Source of the DNA: GCA-002733465 sp965230525
Lineage (GTDB): Bacteria > Pseudomonadota > Gammaproteobacteria > Enterobacterales > Kangiellaceae
NCBI GenBank assembly: GCA_965230525.1
Contig: OZ246008.1
Location: forward strand, 4,154,001 to 4,218,000
DNA length: 64,000 nucleotides
Direction: 5' to 3'
Positions 25,408 to 34,861 of this stretch are shown here, piece after piece. The notes beneath the pieces are model-generated. The model worked only from the letters and a program-made list of their open reading frames with translations, searched no databases and had not been told where the DNA came from. A program made the translations under genes and the position numbers. Position 1 is the first letter of the stretch; each line of letters opens with the position of its first letter.

Positions 25408-26424
25408 ATGTTTCTTAACGCGACCCGCATCGTTGGCAACTTTATAATCAGTTTCCTTGTACTGACGTTATTTACTTTTGCGCTGACTCAATTTTTTCCC
25501 GATGGATCAGACTTTTTATTTGACCCTAATAATAATGAACACCTATTTCCCCATGCCTCACTGACCGTGGCTCAAGATAACCACAATTTGTTTACTGCCT
25601 ACATTCACTATCTAAGTAATATTTTATCTGGAAATTTCGGCTTTTCATCAGTTCGCGGCACGCCAATCTTTGATGACTTTTTTATCTATTTTCCAGCCAC
25701 CATAGAGTTAGCATTAGCCGCATTAATCTTTGCATTAATACTCGGGTTACCAATTGGAATGTACGCTGCGAAAAGAAAAAACCAGTGGCAAGACAAGCTT
25801 GTGATGTCAGGCACTTTGGTGGGGTACTCAATGCCAATTTTTTGGTGGGCAATGTTATTAGTACTGCTTTTTTCACTGACACTTGGGTTAACACCAGTTG
25901 CAAGTCGAATAGGATTCGAGTTCGATATTCCACACCTCACAGGCTTTCTCCTTTTGGACACTCTACTCTCTGATCAACCATTTGCAGACCAAGCTTTTTG
26001 GAGTGCTGTCCATCATTTGATTTTACCAGCGGTTGTACTTGGCACGGTGCCTCTCGCTGTTATAGCGCGCTCTACTCGATCCACAATGACCGATGTGTTA
26101 GCCCAAGATTATATTCGTGGCGCTAAAGCTAGAGGCATATCACCGGCAAAAATTTTATGGAAGTATGCACTGCGAAACGCAATGATTCCGTTGATTACCT
26201 CCCTTGGTTTGCAAATAAGCATTCTGTTGACCGGCTCATTAATTACTGAAACTATTTTTTCCTGGCCTGGTATCGGAAAGTGGCTTCTAGAAGCGGTTTA
26301 TCGTAGAGATTTTGCAGTTATCCATGGTGGGATTTTAGCGATTGCTAGTTTTATCATTATTATTCATCTCCTACTCGAAATGATGCAGCTGTTAATTGAT
26401 CCGCAAGCGAGAAAGAACTCATGA
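25408..26424 (+). CDS. sapB: Peptide ABC transporter permease SapB
   Basis: This 338-residue permease of the DppB/OppB/SapB type has an N-terminal membrane helix, a periplasmic segment and then the binding-protein-dependent transport domain with about five further helices. The cytoplasmic EAA loop is visible in RGAKARGISPAKILWKYALRNAMIPLITSLG. It pairs with SapC and lies 5 bp after sapA. Its stop overlaps the sapC start by 4 bp. Confidence 0.92.
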   Translation: MFLNATRIVGNFIISFLVLTLFTFALTQFFPDGSDFLFDPNNNEHLFPHASLTVAQDNHNLFTAYIHYLSNILSGNFGFSSVRGTPIFDDFFIYFPATIELALAALIFALILGLPIGMYAAKRKNQWQDKLVMSGTLVGYSMPIFWWAMLLVLLFSLTLGLTPVASRIGFEFDIPHLTGFLLLDTLLSDQPFADQAFWSAVHHLILPAVVLGTVPLAVIARSTRSTMTDVLAQDYIRGAKARGISPAKILWKYALRNAMIPLITSLGLQISILLTGSLITETIFSWPGIGKWLLEAVYRRDFAVIHGGILAIASFIIIIHLLLEMMQLLIDPQARKNS

Positions 26425-27317
26425 AATTGCATTCCCAGTTTTATGTTCACACTCGTGTACCGAGCACACTCTCTCGCTGGTGGCGTCACTACAAAGAAAA
26501 TCCGCTTTCAGTCATTGCCCTAATCCTGCTTTGTATAATCTGTCTTGTCGCGATTTTTGCCGACTGGCTCGCTCCTTATGACCCTGCACAACAGTTTACT
26601 GATGCAATCCATCTTCCACCTTCTTGGTTTGATAATGGAAGCACGGCCTATTTATTTGGTACCGATTACATTGGCAGAGATCTTTTTTCAAGACTAGTCC
26701 ATGGTGCACGTCTTTCCTTGTCGCTAGCGGTTGCGGTGGTGCTTCTGTCTGCCACCACTGGCATATTTTTGGGTGTGATAACCAGCTTTGCAAGTTTTTG
26801 GGTTGACGCATTAATTCTTAGAATTATGGATTTTATATTGGCCATCCCTTCACTTATTTTGGCCGTTGTTATTGTTGCCATCATAGGACCGGGGTTACCC
26901 AACGCCATATACGCCGTTGCATTTGTTTTAATACCGCATTTTGTTTTGACAACACGTAGCGCAATAAAATTAGAAAAAGATAAAGACTATGTGACGGCGA
27001 TGGTACTCGACGGCGCATCCAAGTCTCGGCTATTTTTTCAATCGTTGCTACCAAACATCTTACCGCCGATTATCGTACAAATAACTTTGGCTTTTTCAAT
27101 TGCTATTTTAGAGATCTCAACCTTGGGTTTTTTAGGCCTAGGCGCACAAGCTCCGCACCCAGAATGGGGAACCATATTATCTGAGTCTCATCATAATATA
27201 ATGTTTGCCTCGTGGACCGTAACGATTCCAGGCTTAGCGATTTTGTTTACATTGCTAAGTGTAAACTTGGTTGGAGATGGGTTACGAGACGCAATGGAAA
27301 CTCGGGTCAATCGATGA
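26421..27317 (+). CDS. sapC: Peptide ABC transporter permease SapC
   Basis: This 298-residue permease of the DppC/OppC/SapC type has an N-terminal helix (SVIALILLCIICLVAIFADWLAPYDP) and the core domain beginning FGTDYIGRDLFSRLVHGARLSL, a family hallmark. The EAA loop is in MVLDGASKSRLFFQSLLPNILPPI. It starts inside the sapB stop (ATGA overlap) and its own stop overlaps the sapD start in the same way. Confidence 0.92.
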   Translation: MKLHSQFYVHTRVPSTLSRWWRHYKENPLSVIALILLCIICLVAIFADWLAPYDPAQQFTDAIHLPPSWFDNGSTAYLFGTDYIGRDLFSRLVHGARLSLSLAVAVVLLSATTGIFLGVITSFASFWVDALILRIMDFILAIPSLILAVVIVAIIGPGLPNAIYAVAFVLIPHFVLTTRSAIKLEKDKDYVTAMVLDGASKSRLFFQSLLPNILPPIIVQITLAFSIAILEISTLGFLGLGAQAPHPEWGTILSESHHNIMFASWTVTIPGLAILFTLLSVNLVGDGLRDAMETRVNR

Positions 27318-28336
27318 ACTTACTTCATATTGAAAACCTGACAATCAATCTGCTGACTCATTCAGGACCTCTGCCGATCGTGGATAGGTTTTCGATTCGC
27401 ATGTCTGACAACGAAATTTTGGGGATCGTGGGTGAGTCTGGCTCCGGTAAAAGCATGATAGCTTTGGCCATCATGGGTCTACTTTCCTCAAAAATGGAAA
27501 TGAAGGCTGATTATTTTAGCCTTGATGGCCAAGATATGATGAAAATGACACCTGAGCAAAGACAGTCATATGTTTCCGCAAAAGCGTCTATTATTTTTCA
27601 AGATCCGAAATCAAGTTTGAACCCCTGCTTTTCCGTCGCCACTCAATTAAATGAAACTCTTTCTGCACACGGAGTCCATCGTCGTGCTGAGCGCAAACAG
27701 CGAGCAGAAGAGCTATTAGATGCGGTAGGCATAGGCAATGTGAGTAAAGTCCTGAAACTTTACCCCCACCAGCTTTCTGGGGGAATGAATCAAAGGGTCG
27801 CAATCGCGATGGCCTTGGCATGTAAGCCAAGACTTCTAATTGCTGATGAGCCCACTACCTCTCTGGATGTAACCATTCAAGCACAAATTCTCGACCTTAT
27901 TGTAAAACTGAACAAGTCAGAAAATGTCGGCGTTATTCTAATCACCCATGATGTTGCGCTACTTTCTGAAAACACTGATAAAATCGGCGTTATCTACTCA
28001 GGACAATTAATGGAGCATGCGTCGAGTAAAAACATATTGAGAAACCCGCTTCACCCGTACACTCGTTCGCTATTGAACAGTGTACCCCAGCTTGGGCAGC
28101 GACACTCAAAAGGCTCAAGACTGTTCGCCTTGGAGGGGCAAATTCCGACCATTGATAAGTTACCGGTTGGTTGTCGGCTAGGACCACGATGTCCAATTGC
28201 TGAAAAACAATGCGTTAAACCGCAACAACTTTCAAGCATTGCTAACCACGGGAAAGTCAGGTGCCATTTGGCAAAACAATTAAATGACTCCGCCGAAACC
28301 ACTCGAGAAGAGGAAAGTAAGGAACATAAATCATGA
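27314..28336 (+). CDS. sapD: Peptide ABC transporter ATP-binding protein SapD
   Basis: This 340-residue ABC ATPase has Walker A GESGSGKS, signature LSGGMNQR, Walker B LLIADEP and switch histidine ITHDV. The C-terminal oligopeptide-transporter region carries cysteines (CRLGPRCPIAEKQC). The open frame extends further upstream inside sapC, but the ATG at 27314 overlaps the sapC stop (ATGA) and gives the proper family start MNLLHIENL. It couples ATP hydrolysis to peptide import with SapF. Confidence 0.92.
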   Translation: MNLLHIENLTINLLTHSGPLPIVDRFSIRMSDNEILGIVGESGSGKSMIALAIMGLLSSKMEMKADYFSLDGQDMMKMTPEQRQSYVSAKASIIFQDPKSSLNPCFSVATQLNETLSAHGVHRRAERKQRAEELLDAVGIGNVSKVLKLYPHQLSGGMNQRVAIAMALACKPRLLIADEPTTSLDVTIQAQILDLIVKLNKSENVGVILITHDVALLSENTDKIGVIYSGQLMEHASSKNILRNPLHPYTRSLLNSVPQLGQRHSKGSRLFALEGQIPTIDKLPVGCRLGPRCPIAEKQCVKPQQLSSIANHGKVRCHLAKQLNDSAETTREEESKEHKS

Positions 28337-29325
28337 GTCTTCTTAGGGTAGAAGGGCTAACCAAACACTACAAACTTTCTAATGGCTTGTTTCAACCAAA
28401 AACCAAAGTATTGGCTAATCAACAAATTGACTTAACCATTGATGAAGGCGAAACCTTGGCTATAGTTGGCGAATCAGGCTCTGGAAAGTCAACCTTGGCT
28501 CGGCAAATAATTGGTATCGAGAAACCCACTAGCGGTTCAATTTTTTTAAATGAAAAGAAGTTAAATTACAAAAATGGAAAAGATAAAAAGCAGCGTTTCA
28601 AATCCATTCGAATGATATTTCAGAACCCCTACGAATCATTAAACCCTAATGTGCGTATCGGCCACTCGTTAGAACAAACATTAATCATAAATACCAAACT
28701 CAGTAAAAAGCAACGAATTAGAAAAATAGAAAAGACACTCGAAAAAGTGGGCTTGGCACCAGATCAACAGTTTAAATACCCGCACATGTTTTCTGGCGGC
28801 CAAAGACAGCGGATAGCCATCGCTAGAGCAATACTTCTAGAGCCAAGTATCATTATCGCCGACGAACCGCTTTCGGCTCTAGATGTCTCTATACAAGCTC
28901 AAATTTTAAACTTGCTGCAATCTCTGCAAGAGGAAATGGGGATTTCTTATATCTTTATTTCTCACGATCTTCATGTTGTAGAGCATATAGCAGATAACAT
29001 AATGGTTATGTACAACGGGCGAGTCGTCGAGCAAGGCACTGTCGCTCAAATTTTTGACAACCCTAAACATCCCTATACTCAATCATTATTCGCGAGTACA
29101 CCGGTTTATAGGACGAGATTCCCCGACTTCTTACCGAGAGGCCCGAAGAACCAGCAAGTTCAAAATGAGTCAGCTTGTGTTTTTGCAAATCGTTGTCAAT
29201 ATTGTGGTGATCGATGTAAAGAAGAAACGCCTGCTTTAATCGATTATGAAAATAACTTGAGAATAGCCTGCTTCAATTTAGAAAACCAACTTGAACAAGA
29301 TCAAGTGGCTCAAAAAGGGCGCTAA
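28333..29325 (+). CDS. sapF: Peptide ABC transporter ATP-binding protein SapF
   Basis: This 330-residue ABC ATPase has Walker A GESGSGKS, signature FSGGQRQR, Walker B IIIADEP and the ISHDL switch. It is longer than E. coli SapF because it keeps the C-terminal oligopeptide-transporter domain with a cysteine cluster (CVFANRCQYCGDRC). It overlaps the sapD stop by 4 bp and is the last gene of the pspF-sapABCDF run, followed by a long hairpin. Confidence 0.9.
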   Translation: MSLLRVEGLTKHYKLSNGLFQPKTKVLANQQIDLTIDEGETLAIVGESGSGKSTLARQIIGIEKPTSGSIFLNEKKLNYKNGKDKKQRFKSIRMIFQNPYESLNPNVRIGHSLEQTLIINTKLSKKQRIRKIEKTLEKVGLAPDQQFKYPHMFSGGQRQRIAIARAILLEPSIIIADEPLSALDVSIQAQILNLLQSLQEEMGISYIFISHDLHVVEHIADNIMVMYNGRVVEQGTVAQIFDNPKHPYTQSLFASTPVYRTRFPDFLPRGPKNQQVQNESACVFANRCQYCGDRCKEETPALIDYENNLRIACFNLENQLEQDQVAQKGR

Positions 29326-29384
29326 ATATTAAGCGCTCAGGCACGGTGCAATTGATAGAAGTGGAGCGAGAAGCAGTTGAATGG

Positions 29385-29424
29385 AGAGACACTCTAAAAA
29401 AATACTTATTCTTAGAGTGTCTCT
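29385..29424. terminator. Long hairpin between convergent sapF and ppiD
   Basis: Thirteen-bp perfect arms AGAGACACTCTAA (29385-29397) and TTAGAGTGTCTCT (29412-29424) enclose a 14-nt A/T-rich loop. It sits between two converging genes, which suggests a two-way terminator, although a T-run outside the stem is missing. Confidence 0.6.
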
Positions 29425-29430
29425 GAAACC

Positions 29431-31332
29431 TTATCGGTTGATATTATCTAAATTTCTAGAGACATCGGCTTCACTTCTTTTTTGTTCAACAAAAGAACTG
29501 TAGTTTGCCTCAGCTAGAAAACGATTTAGCCGTTGCTTAGTTTGAGTGACAGCGGTTTCCTCTGCTTGAGTTAAATCACCAGGTTCAACAGAATTTAATA
29601 CCAATAAAACATACTCGTTAGCCGCCGCTAAAGTATCGATAGTCGGTCCTCCACTATCAGGTTTAGGCATACTAAAGAAGTGCTGTAGTTGCTGATATGG
29701 CAAAGCAGCGCTGGTACGATTAACTTTATCTAAATCTCTCCAAGCAAGCCCTTTTAATTGAATCAACTCTTCAATCGGCTCATTACGTGCCAACTTGTCC
29801 TTCAAGGAATCACCAAACGCCGTTGCAGCAACCTGCGCTTTAGTCGATTTTAATTCGGCCACTACTTGTTCCTTGACTTGTTCCAATGGCTTTATTTCGC
29901 TTGGCTGATGAGAATTTAGTCTTAATACCACGACGTGAGTTTCGCCCAAACTAATGACACTGGAATTGGCATTTCCGACTACCACATTTTCATCAAACGC
30001 AGCTTCTCGAACTTCACTGTTGGCAAACAAACCAGTTCCTGAATTTCTTCCGAACTTGGGACTCGTTTTTACTTCCACACCAATTTCTTTTGATACCTCT
30101 GCAAGAGAATCGGTTATTTCGAAGGTCTTTTCTTCTAGAATATTGCTTTTAGCGTAAAAAGCTTCTTCAGCCCCTAGTCCTTTTAGCGTTTCAACTATCT
30201 GCTCACGAACGTCAGCAAGAGGTTGTGTTTCACCTTCAACCAACTCAGTCAGCTTAATTATATGATAACCGAAGGATGTTTTAACCGGCTCAGACAAGTC
30301 ACCAATACTATTGAGTTTTGCTACCGCATTTTCAAATGCTTCTTCCATATCGCCTTTGGCTAGAAACCCTAAGTCACCGCCATTAGCTGCGCTAAATTCA
30401 TCACTCGATTCTTGCACAACTTGTTCAAAGGCTTCACCTGCAAGTAATCGTTCTCGTAATTGATTAACTTTGGCCAATGCTTCCTCACTCTCATCTTCGC
30501 TTGCCACTAAGATATGCGACACTCTTTTCTGCTCATCAGAACGATAGCGGTCAATGTTTTCTGCATAATATTCGGTCACTTGTTCTTCAGTGACTTCAAT
30601 TTGGTCCTTTAAAGTTGCTACCGAAAGCTCAATATAATCAACCGCGACTTTCTCTTCAATTCTGAAGCGATCTTTGTTGGCTTCATAATATGTATTGATC
30701 TCTTCATCAGATACTTCAACGCCAGCGTCAAACAGCGAGTATTTAATTGGTAACGCTCGGCCAGAACGCTTTTGACCTTGCAGACTAAATGTTTGTTCGA
30801 GCTCTCGTTCCGTGACGAATTCCGACGCGGACAGTCCAGAGACAAGTTGACTTAAGATTAAGTTAGCCACAACATCTTGCTTAAGCTGTTCACGCGACAT
30901 GTTGTTGCTGAGCAAGACGCGATCGAGAAGTTCAGTAGAAAAAACACCATCAGCTTGAGCGGCTGGTATCTCTCGAATTGTTTTACGAATTTGCGGAACG
31001 GAAACGCGTATTCCTAAGTCCTTTGCCGCCTGTATTGTGACGGTTTGACTAATTAAACTTTGCAGTACGTTTTCTCTGAAATTCCTTTCTTGTTCTTCGG
31101 TCTTTACGATTTGCTTAAACATCTCGCCATACTGCTGACGTGTACGAGAGTAGGCTCGCTGGAATTCATTGGTACTAACGCTTTCACCATTGACGACCGC
31201 TGCGGCAAATGGGTCACCTGAGAAAAAAGCAGAGGTAAAATAGCCTGCGCCGACAAATGAGATCACAATGGCAAAAATAACAATTTTTGCCCACGGTTTT
31301 TTGACCCCTTCTCTAATACTGTCCATCATCAT
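29431..31332 (-). CDS. ppiD: Periplasmic chaperone / peptidyl-prolyl isomerase-like protein PpiD
   Basis: This 633-residue protein is anchored by one N-terminal membrane helix (about 14-37, KPWAKIVIFAIVISFVGAGYF). A SurA-N-like chaperone region follows (about 40-200), then a parvulin domain at about 265-365 (RVSHILVASEDE through GYHIIKLTE), then a C-terminal helical part. PpiD assists newly translocated proteins at the SecYEG exit. Its place after lon and hupB on the same strand is the usual order, here interrupted by two tRNA genes. Confidence 0.93.
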   Translation of the reverse strand: MMMDSIREGVKKPWAKIVIFAIVISFVGAGYFTSAFFSGDPFAAAVVNGESVSTNEFQRAYSRTRQQYGEMFKQIVKTEEQERNFRENVLQSLISQTVTIQAAKDLGIRVSVPQIRKTIREIPAAQADGVFSTELLDRVLLSNNMSREQLKQDVVANLILSQLVSGLSASEFVTERELEQTFSLQGQKRSGRALPIKYSLFDAGVEVSDEEINTYYEANKDRFRIEEKVAVDYIELSVATLKDQIEVTEEQVTEYYAENIDRYRSDEQKRVSHILVASEDESEEALAKVNQLRERLLAGEAFEQVVQESSDEFSAANGGDLGFLAKGDMEEAFENAVAKLNSIGDLSEPVKTSFGYHIIKLTELVEGETQPLADVREQIVETLKGLGAEEAFYAKSNILEEKTFEITDSLAEVSKEIGVEVKTSPKFGRNSGTGLFANSEVREAAFDENVVVGNANSSVISLGETHVVVLRLNSHQPSEIKPLEQVKEQVVAELKSTKAQVAATAFGDSLKDKLARNEPIEELIQLKGLAWRDLDKVNRTSAALPYQQLQHFFSMPKPDSGGPTIDTLAAANEYVLLVLNSVEPGDLTQAEETAVTQTKQRLNRFLAEANYSSFVEQKRSEADVSRNLDNINR

Positions 31333-31426
31333 AATGATTATTCACTTTAAAAATTGTTTACTTAACTCGCCATATCTTATCAAGGCTTTGGCCTCGGGGT
31401 ATTGCTTAAAACGATGGCGAAACAAT

Positions 31427-31452
31427 AAAAAAACGCGTCTAAAAAGACGCGT
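31427..31452 (-). terminator. Terminator after the tRNA-Val/tRNA-Asp pair
   Basis: A 7-bp stem ACGCGTC/GACGCGT with a 6-nt loop is followed on the minus strand by seven T. It lies 8 bp past the 3' end of tRNA-Asp. Confidence 0.85.
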
Positions 31453-31459
31453 CAATTCT

Positions 31460-31536
31460 TGGCGGAGCGGACGGGACTCGAACCCGCGACCCCCGGCGTG
31501 ACAGGCCGGTATTCTAACCAGCTGAACTACCGCTCC
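31460..31536 (-). tRNA. tRNA-Asp (GTC)
   Basis: The minus strand folds as a 77-nt cloverleaf including an encoded CCA. The acceptor stem starts GGAGCGG, the anticodon loop is in CCTGTCACG (GTC), and the T-loop is GGTTCGAGTCC. Confidence 0.96.
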
Positions 31537-31606
31537 ACAAACTTAATCGTTTAATATCATCACCATTTAGGATGAAAACAAAAACTCTGGGGAATGAGAT
31601 TAAACT

Positions 31607-31682
31607 TGGTGGGCGCTACTGGGCTCGAACCAGTGACCCTCGCCTTGTAAGGGCGATGCTCTCCCAACTGAGCTAAGCGCCC
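31607..31682 (-). tRNA. tRNA-Val (TAC)
   Basis: The minus strand gives a 76-nt cloverleaf with encoded CCA. The acceptor stem starts GGGCGCT, the anticodon loop reads CTTACAA (TAC), and the T-loop is GGTTCGAGCCC. It lies 32 bp after hupB and may be read from the same transcript. Confidence 0.96.
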
Positions 31683-31714
31683 TTATTCGACTTAACGCAC
31701 AAACTAACGGAGCG

Positions 31715-31987
31715 CTAGTTTACCGCGTCTTTTAGACCTTTTCCAGCCTTAAATCCTGGTACTTTTGCTGCTGGAATTTGAATGGTTGCACCAGTTTGTG
31801 GGTTACGACCTTGACGCGCTGCTCTGTCTTTTACAGAGAAAGTTCCAAATCCGACAAGAGCAACTGGGTCGCCTTTTCTCAAGCTTTCTGTAATAGCGTC
31901 TACCATTGAGTCTAGAGCTCGGCCAGCTGAAGCTTTTGAGATGTCTGCGCCAGATGCAATCGCATCGATTAATTCAGATTTATTCAC
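31715..31987 (-). CDS. hupB: DNA-binding protein HU
   Basis: This 90-residue HU protein starts MNKSELIDAIASGADISKASAGRAL and has the DNA-contact arm with GRNPQTGATIQIPAAKVPGFKAGKGLKDAV, the standard HU-beta signature. It bends and compacts DNA as a dimer. It lies downstream of lon, as in E. coli. A stem with one G-U pair (AAACTAGCG/CGTTAGTTT) forms at its stop codon. Confidence 0.97.
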   Translation of the reverse strand: MNKSELIDAIASGADISKASAGRALDSMVDAITESLRKGDPVALVGFGTFSVKDRAARQGRNPQTGATIQIPAAKVPGFKAGKGLKDAVN

Positions 31988-32214
31988 ATTGTTCCCCTTA
32001 ATTCTATTCTACGTGTATTTGAAGCACTTATTTTGATATAAATTCCTTTCATGCTCCATCCGGTTAACTTTATACCAATGGAGGAATTTAACTGTCAAGG
32101 AAGATTTGCCTTTAAAGCCAGAAAATCCGCGGCTTTGCTCAAATTTGCATCATCCTACACACTTTTGACTTTAATTTGACCAATTTGCCGAGAATTATCG
32201 CTCCCGCATCTTAA

Positions 32215-34641
32215 CTAATGAGGCTTGCTCTTTCTTGAACTTGTCGACCGCTGTTTTATTTTAGTTTTACTTTTAGTCGGCTCTTTTTTGACTGCATCAA
32301 GAGACGGACTGGGAGTTCGGACAAGCGCTTTCTCCAACACTTCGTCAATCCATCGGACCGGGATTATCTCTAGGTCACCGATGACATTTTCTGCAATTTC
32401 CTTCAAATCTTTGACATTTTTCTGAGGGATCAGCACTCGTTTAATTCCACCTCGATGAGCTGCAAGCAGTTTTTCTTTCAATCCACCAATCGGCAACACC
32501 TCGCCACGTAGTGTAATTTCCCCGGTCATTGCTACATCTCTTCTTACAGCAATGCCTGTTAGCGAAGACACCAGCGCAGTACACATAGCACAACCAGCAC
32601 TGGGTCCATCTTTTGGTGTTGCGCCTTCAGGCACATGTACGTGAATATCTTTAGACTGGTAAAAATCTTCATCAATTCCCAACGATTCAGCTCGACTTCT
32701 AACCACCGTGATAGCCGCGGTAATCGATTCTTGCATCACTTTGCCTAAATGGCCGGTGGAGGTAGTTTTACCTTTACCTGAAGTCACTACAGACTCGATC
32801 GTGAGGAGCTCACCACCAACGCTTGTCCATGCAAGCCCCGTGACCTGACCAACTTGGTCGTTTTCTCCTGCAACGCCAAAATCATACTTTTGCACACCGA
32901 GGTATTTGTTAAGATTCTTAACATTGACTCGAACCGATTTTTTAGATTTTTCGAGCATCAGCTGCTTTACTACCTTTCTGCAAATCTTAGACAACTCTCT
33001 CTCTAAATTTCTTACACCCGCTTCTCGTGTATATAGCCTGATGATATCGGTTAGTGTTGATTTAGATAAATGCATATCGCCATCTTTCAGGCCGTTGACT
33101 CTTTTTTGTTTAGGTAACAAATAGCGCTCGGCAATATTGAGCTTTTCGTCCTCGGTGTAACCAGATAAGTTGATAACCTCCATTCTATCGAGCAAAGGAG
33201 CGGGAATATTCATTGAGTTTGCAGTGCACACAAACATGACCTCGGAAAGATCGTAGTCGACTTCTAAATAATGATCATTGAAGCGGCTATTTTGCTCAGG
33301 ATCTAAAACTTCCAATAAAGCTGAAGCCGGATCACCTCGCATATCCATCGCCATTTTATCAATTTCATCCAATAGAATTAGGGGGTTCTTTACCTTTGTT
33401 TTATTTAACTTTTGGATTACTTTACCTGGCATTGAACCGATGTAAGTTCGACGATGACCTCTTATTTCGGCTTCATCTCTTACTCCACCGAGTGAAATCC
33501 GCACAAATTCTCGCCCAGTCGCTGTGGCAATGGACTCTCCTAAGGATGTTTTTCCTACACCCGGAGGTCCAACAAGACAGAGCACCGGTCCTTTTAATTT
33601 TTTAACTCGAGTCTGCACCGCTAAAAACTCTAGGATTCTTTCTTTTACTTCTTCTAAACCATAGTGATCTTGCTCCAAGGTATCTTGCGCTTTTTGCAAA
33701 TTGGAGTGAAGTTTTGTGCGTTTTTTCCAAGGCAGCCCGACTAGCCAGTCAATATATCCTCTGACAACCGTCGCTTCGGCCGACATGGGTGACATCATTT
33801 TTAGCTTTTTAAGCTCTGATTGGGCTTTTTCTTTGGCTTCTTTGGGAAGTCCACCTTTTTGTATTCTCTCCTCTAAATCACTTAAATCGGACTCACCATC
33901 ATCTTCACCGAGTTCTTTTTGAATCGCCTTGATTTGTTCATTCAGATAGTAGTCTCTTTGACTCTTATCCATCTGATTTTTCACCCGACCACGTATCTTT
34001 TTCTCGACATGCAATAGATCAATTTCTGACTCCATCATAGACATGAGAAACTCTAATCGTTGGGCAACGTCGTCAATCGCTAGAACACTCTGTTTTTGTT
34101 CAATTTTTATCAAAATATGCGCCGCAATAATATCGGCAAGCTTTTCGGGACTATCAATTGAGGCGATAGTGTTAAGGACTTCTTGAGGTATTTTTTTATT
34201 TAACTTGACGTAGTTTTCAAACATCGCTTTGATTGTTCGCATAATAACGTCTTGCTCTCGACTCGTACTTAGCAAAGAAGGTAATATCTCTGCTTTAGCA
34301 ACTAGAAAGTTAGCATCGTGATTAAATGCTTTAATTTTTGCTCGCTCTACTCCTTCCACAAGTACTTTTAAGTTACCATCGGGAAGTTTTAGCAGCTGCA
34401 AAATATTGGCAACACAGCCGTATTCATAAACATCCTTCTCGGATGGTTCATCTGTATTAGCATCTTTTTGGGCAACCAGTAGAACTTGATTTCCATTATC
34501 ATTTGCGTACTGCAGCGCTTCGATAGATTTGTCTCTTCCTACAAATAGCGGAATAACCATATGTGGGAACACAACAACGTCTCGTAGCGGCAAAACCGGA
34601 TACTCTGTATCTAACAACTGAATAGGTAATTTTTTGCTCAT
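32215..34641 (-). CDS. lon: ATP-dependent Lon protease
   Basis: This 808-residue protein has the N-terminal substrate domain (about 1-200), AAA+ domain with Walker A GPPGVGKT and Walker B ILLDEIDK, and a C-terminal Ser-Lys protease domain. The catalytic dyad is S681 (PKDGPSAG) and K724 (GGLKEKLLAAHRGG), with the same 43-residue spacing as in E. coli. It degrades damaged and regulatory proteins. A heat-shock-type promoter lies about 110 bp upstream. The C-terminal tail is basic. Confidence 0.98.
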   Translation of the reverse strand: MSKKLPIQLLDTEYPVLPLRDVVVFPHMVIPLFVGRDKSIEALQYANDNGNQVLLVAQKDANTDEPSEKDVYEYGCVANILQLLKLPDGNLKVLVEGVERAKIKAFNHDANFLVAKAEILPSLLSTSREQDVIMRTIKAMFENYVKLNKKIPQEVLNTIASIDSPEKLADIIAAHILIKIEQKQSVLAIDDVAQRLEFLMSMMESEIDLLHVEKKIRGRVKNQMDKSQRDYYLNEQIKAIQKELGEDDGESDLSDLEERIQKGGLPKEAKEKAQSELKKLKMMSPMSAEATVVRGYIDWLVGLPWKKRTKLHSNLQKAQDTLEQDHYGLEEVKERILEFLAVQTRVKKLKGPVLCLVGPPGVGKTSLGESIATATGREFVRISLGGVRDEAEIRGHRRTYIGSMPGKVIQKLNKTKVKNPLILLDEIDKMAMDMRGDPASALLEVLDPEQNSRFNDHYLEVDYDLSEVMFVCTANSMNIPAPLLDRMEVINLSGYTEDEKLNIAERYLLPKQKRVNGLKDGDMHLSKSTLTDIIRLYTREAGVRNLERELSKICRKVVKQLMLEKSKKSVRVNVKNLNKYLGVQKYDFGVAGENDQVGQVTGLAWTSVGGELLTIESVVTSGKGKTTSTGHLGKVMQESITAAITVVRSRAESLGIDEDFYQSKDIHVHVPEGATPKDGPSAGCAMCTALVSSLTGIAVRRDVAMTGEITLRGEVLPIGGLKEKLLAAHRGGIKRVLIPQKNVKDLKEIAENVIGDLEIIPVRWIDEVLEKALVRTPSPSLDAVKKEPTKSKTKIKQRSTSSRKSKPH

Positions 34642-34754
34642 CTAATTATTCCTGATACGGTGTAATTGAAATTAGTTAACTTTCTAGAAACACTGATGAC
34701 GCAGTGCTGTGTGTGCTGATTCACTCTAGTAGGTACATCGAGTGTTAACTCAAT

Positions 34755-34783
34755 ATATGGGTACCTAACATAGGATTTTCAAC
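34755..34783 (-). promoter_or_regulatory. Sigma32 (heat-shock) promoter of lon
   Basis: On the minus strand GTTGAAA (34783-34777) and CCCATAT (34761-34755) are 15 bp apart, close to the sigma32 consensus CTTGAAA / CCCCATNT. lon is a known heat-shock gene in E. coli. Confidence 0.7.
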
Positions 34784-34810
34784 GGTCTTCAGAATTTATT
34801 TTACAGTTAC

Positions 34811-34839
34811 AAAAAAGCCGTGACGAGTCACGGCTTTTT
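34811..34839 (-). terminator. Terminator after clpX
   Basis: A 12-bp stem AAAAGCCGTGAC/GTCACGGCTTTT (slightly overlapping a 2-3 nt loop) has T's on the minus-strand side and A's on the other. It separates clpX from lon. Confidence 0.85.
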
Positions 34840-34861
34840 CATTGTAAATCAAGGGCCTGCA

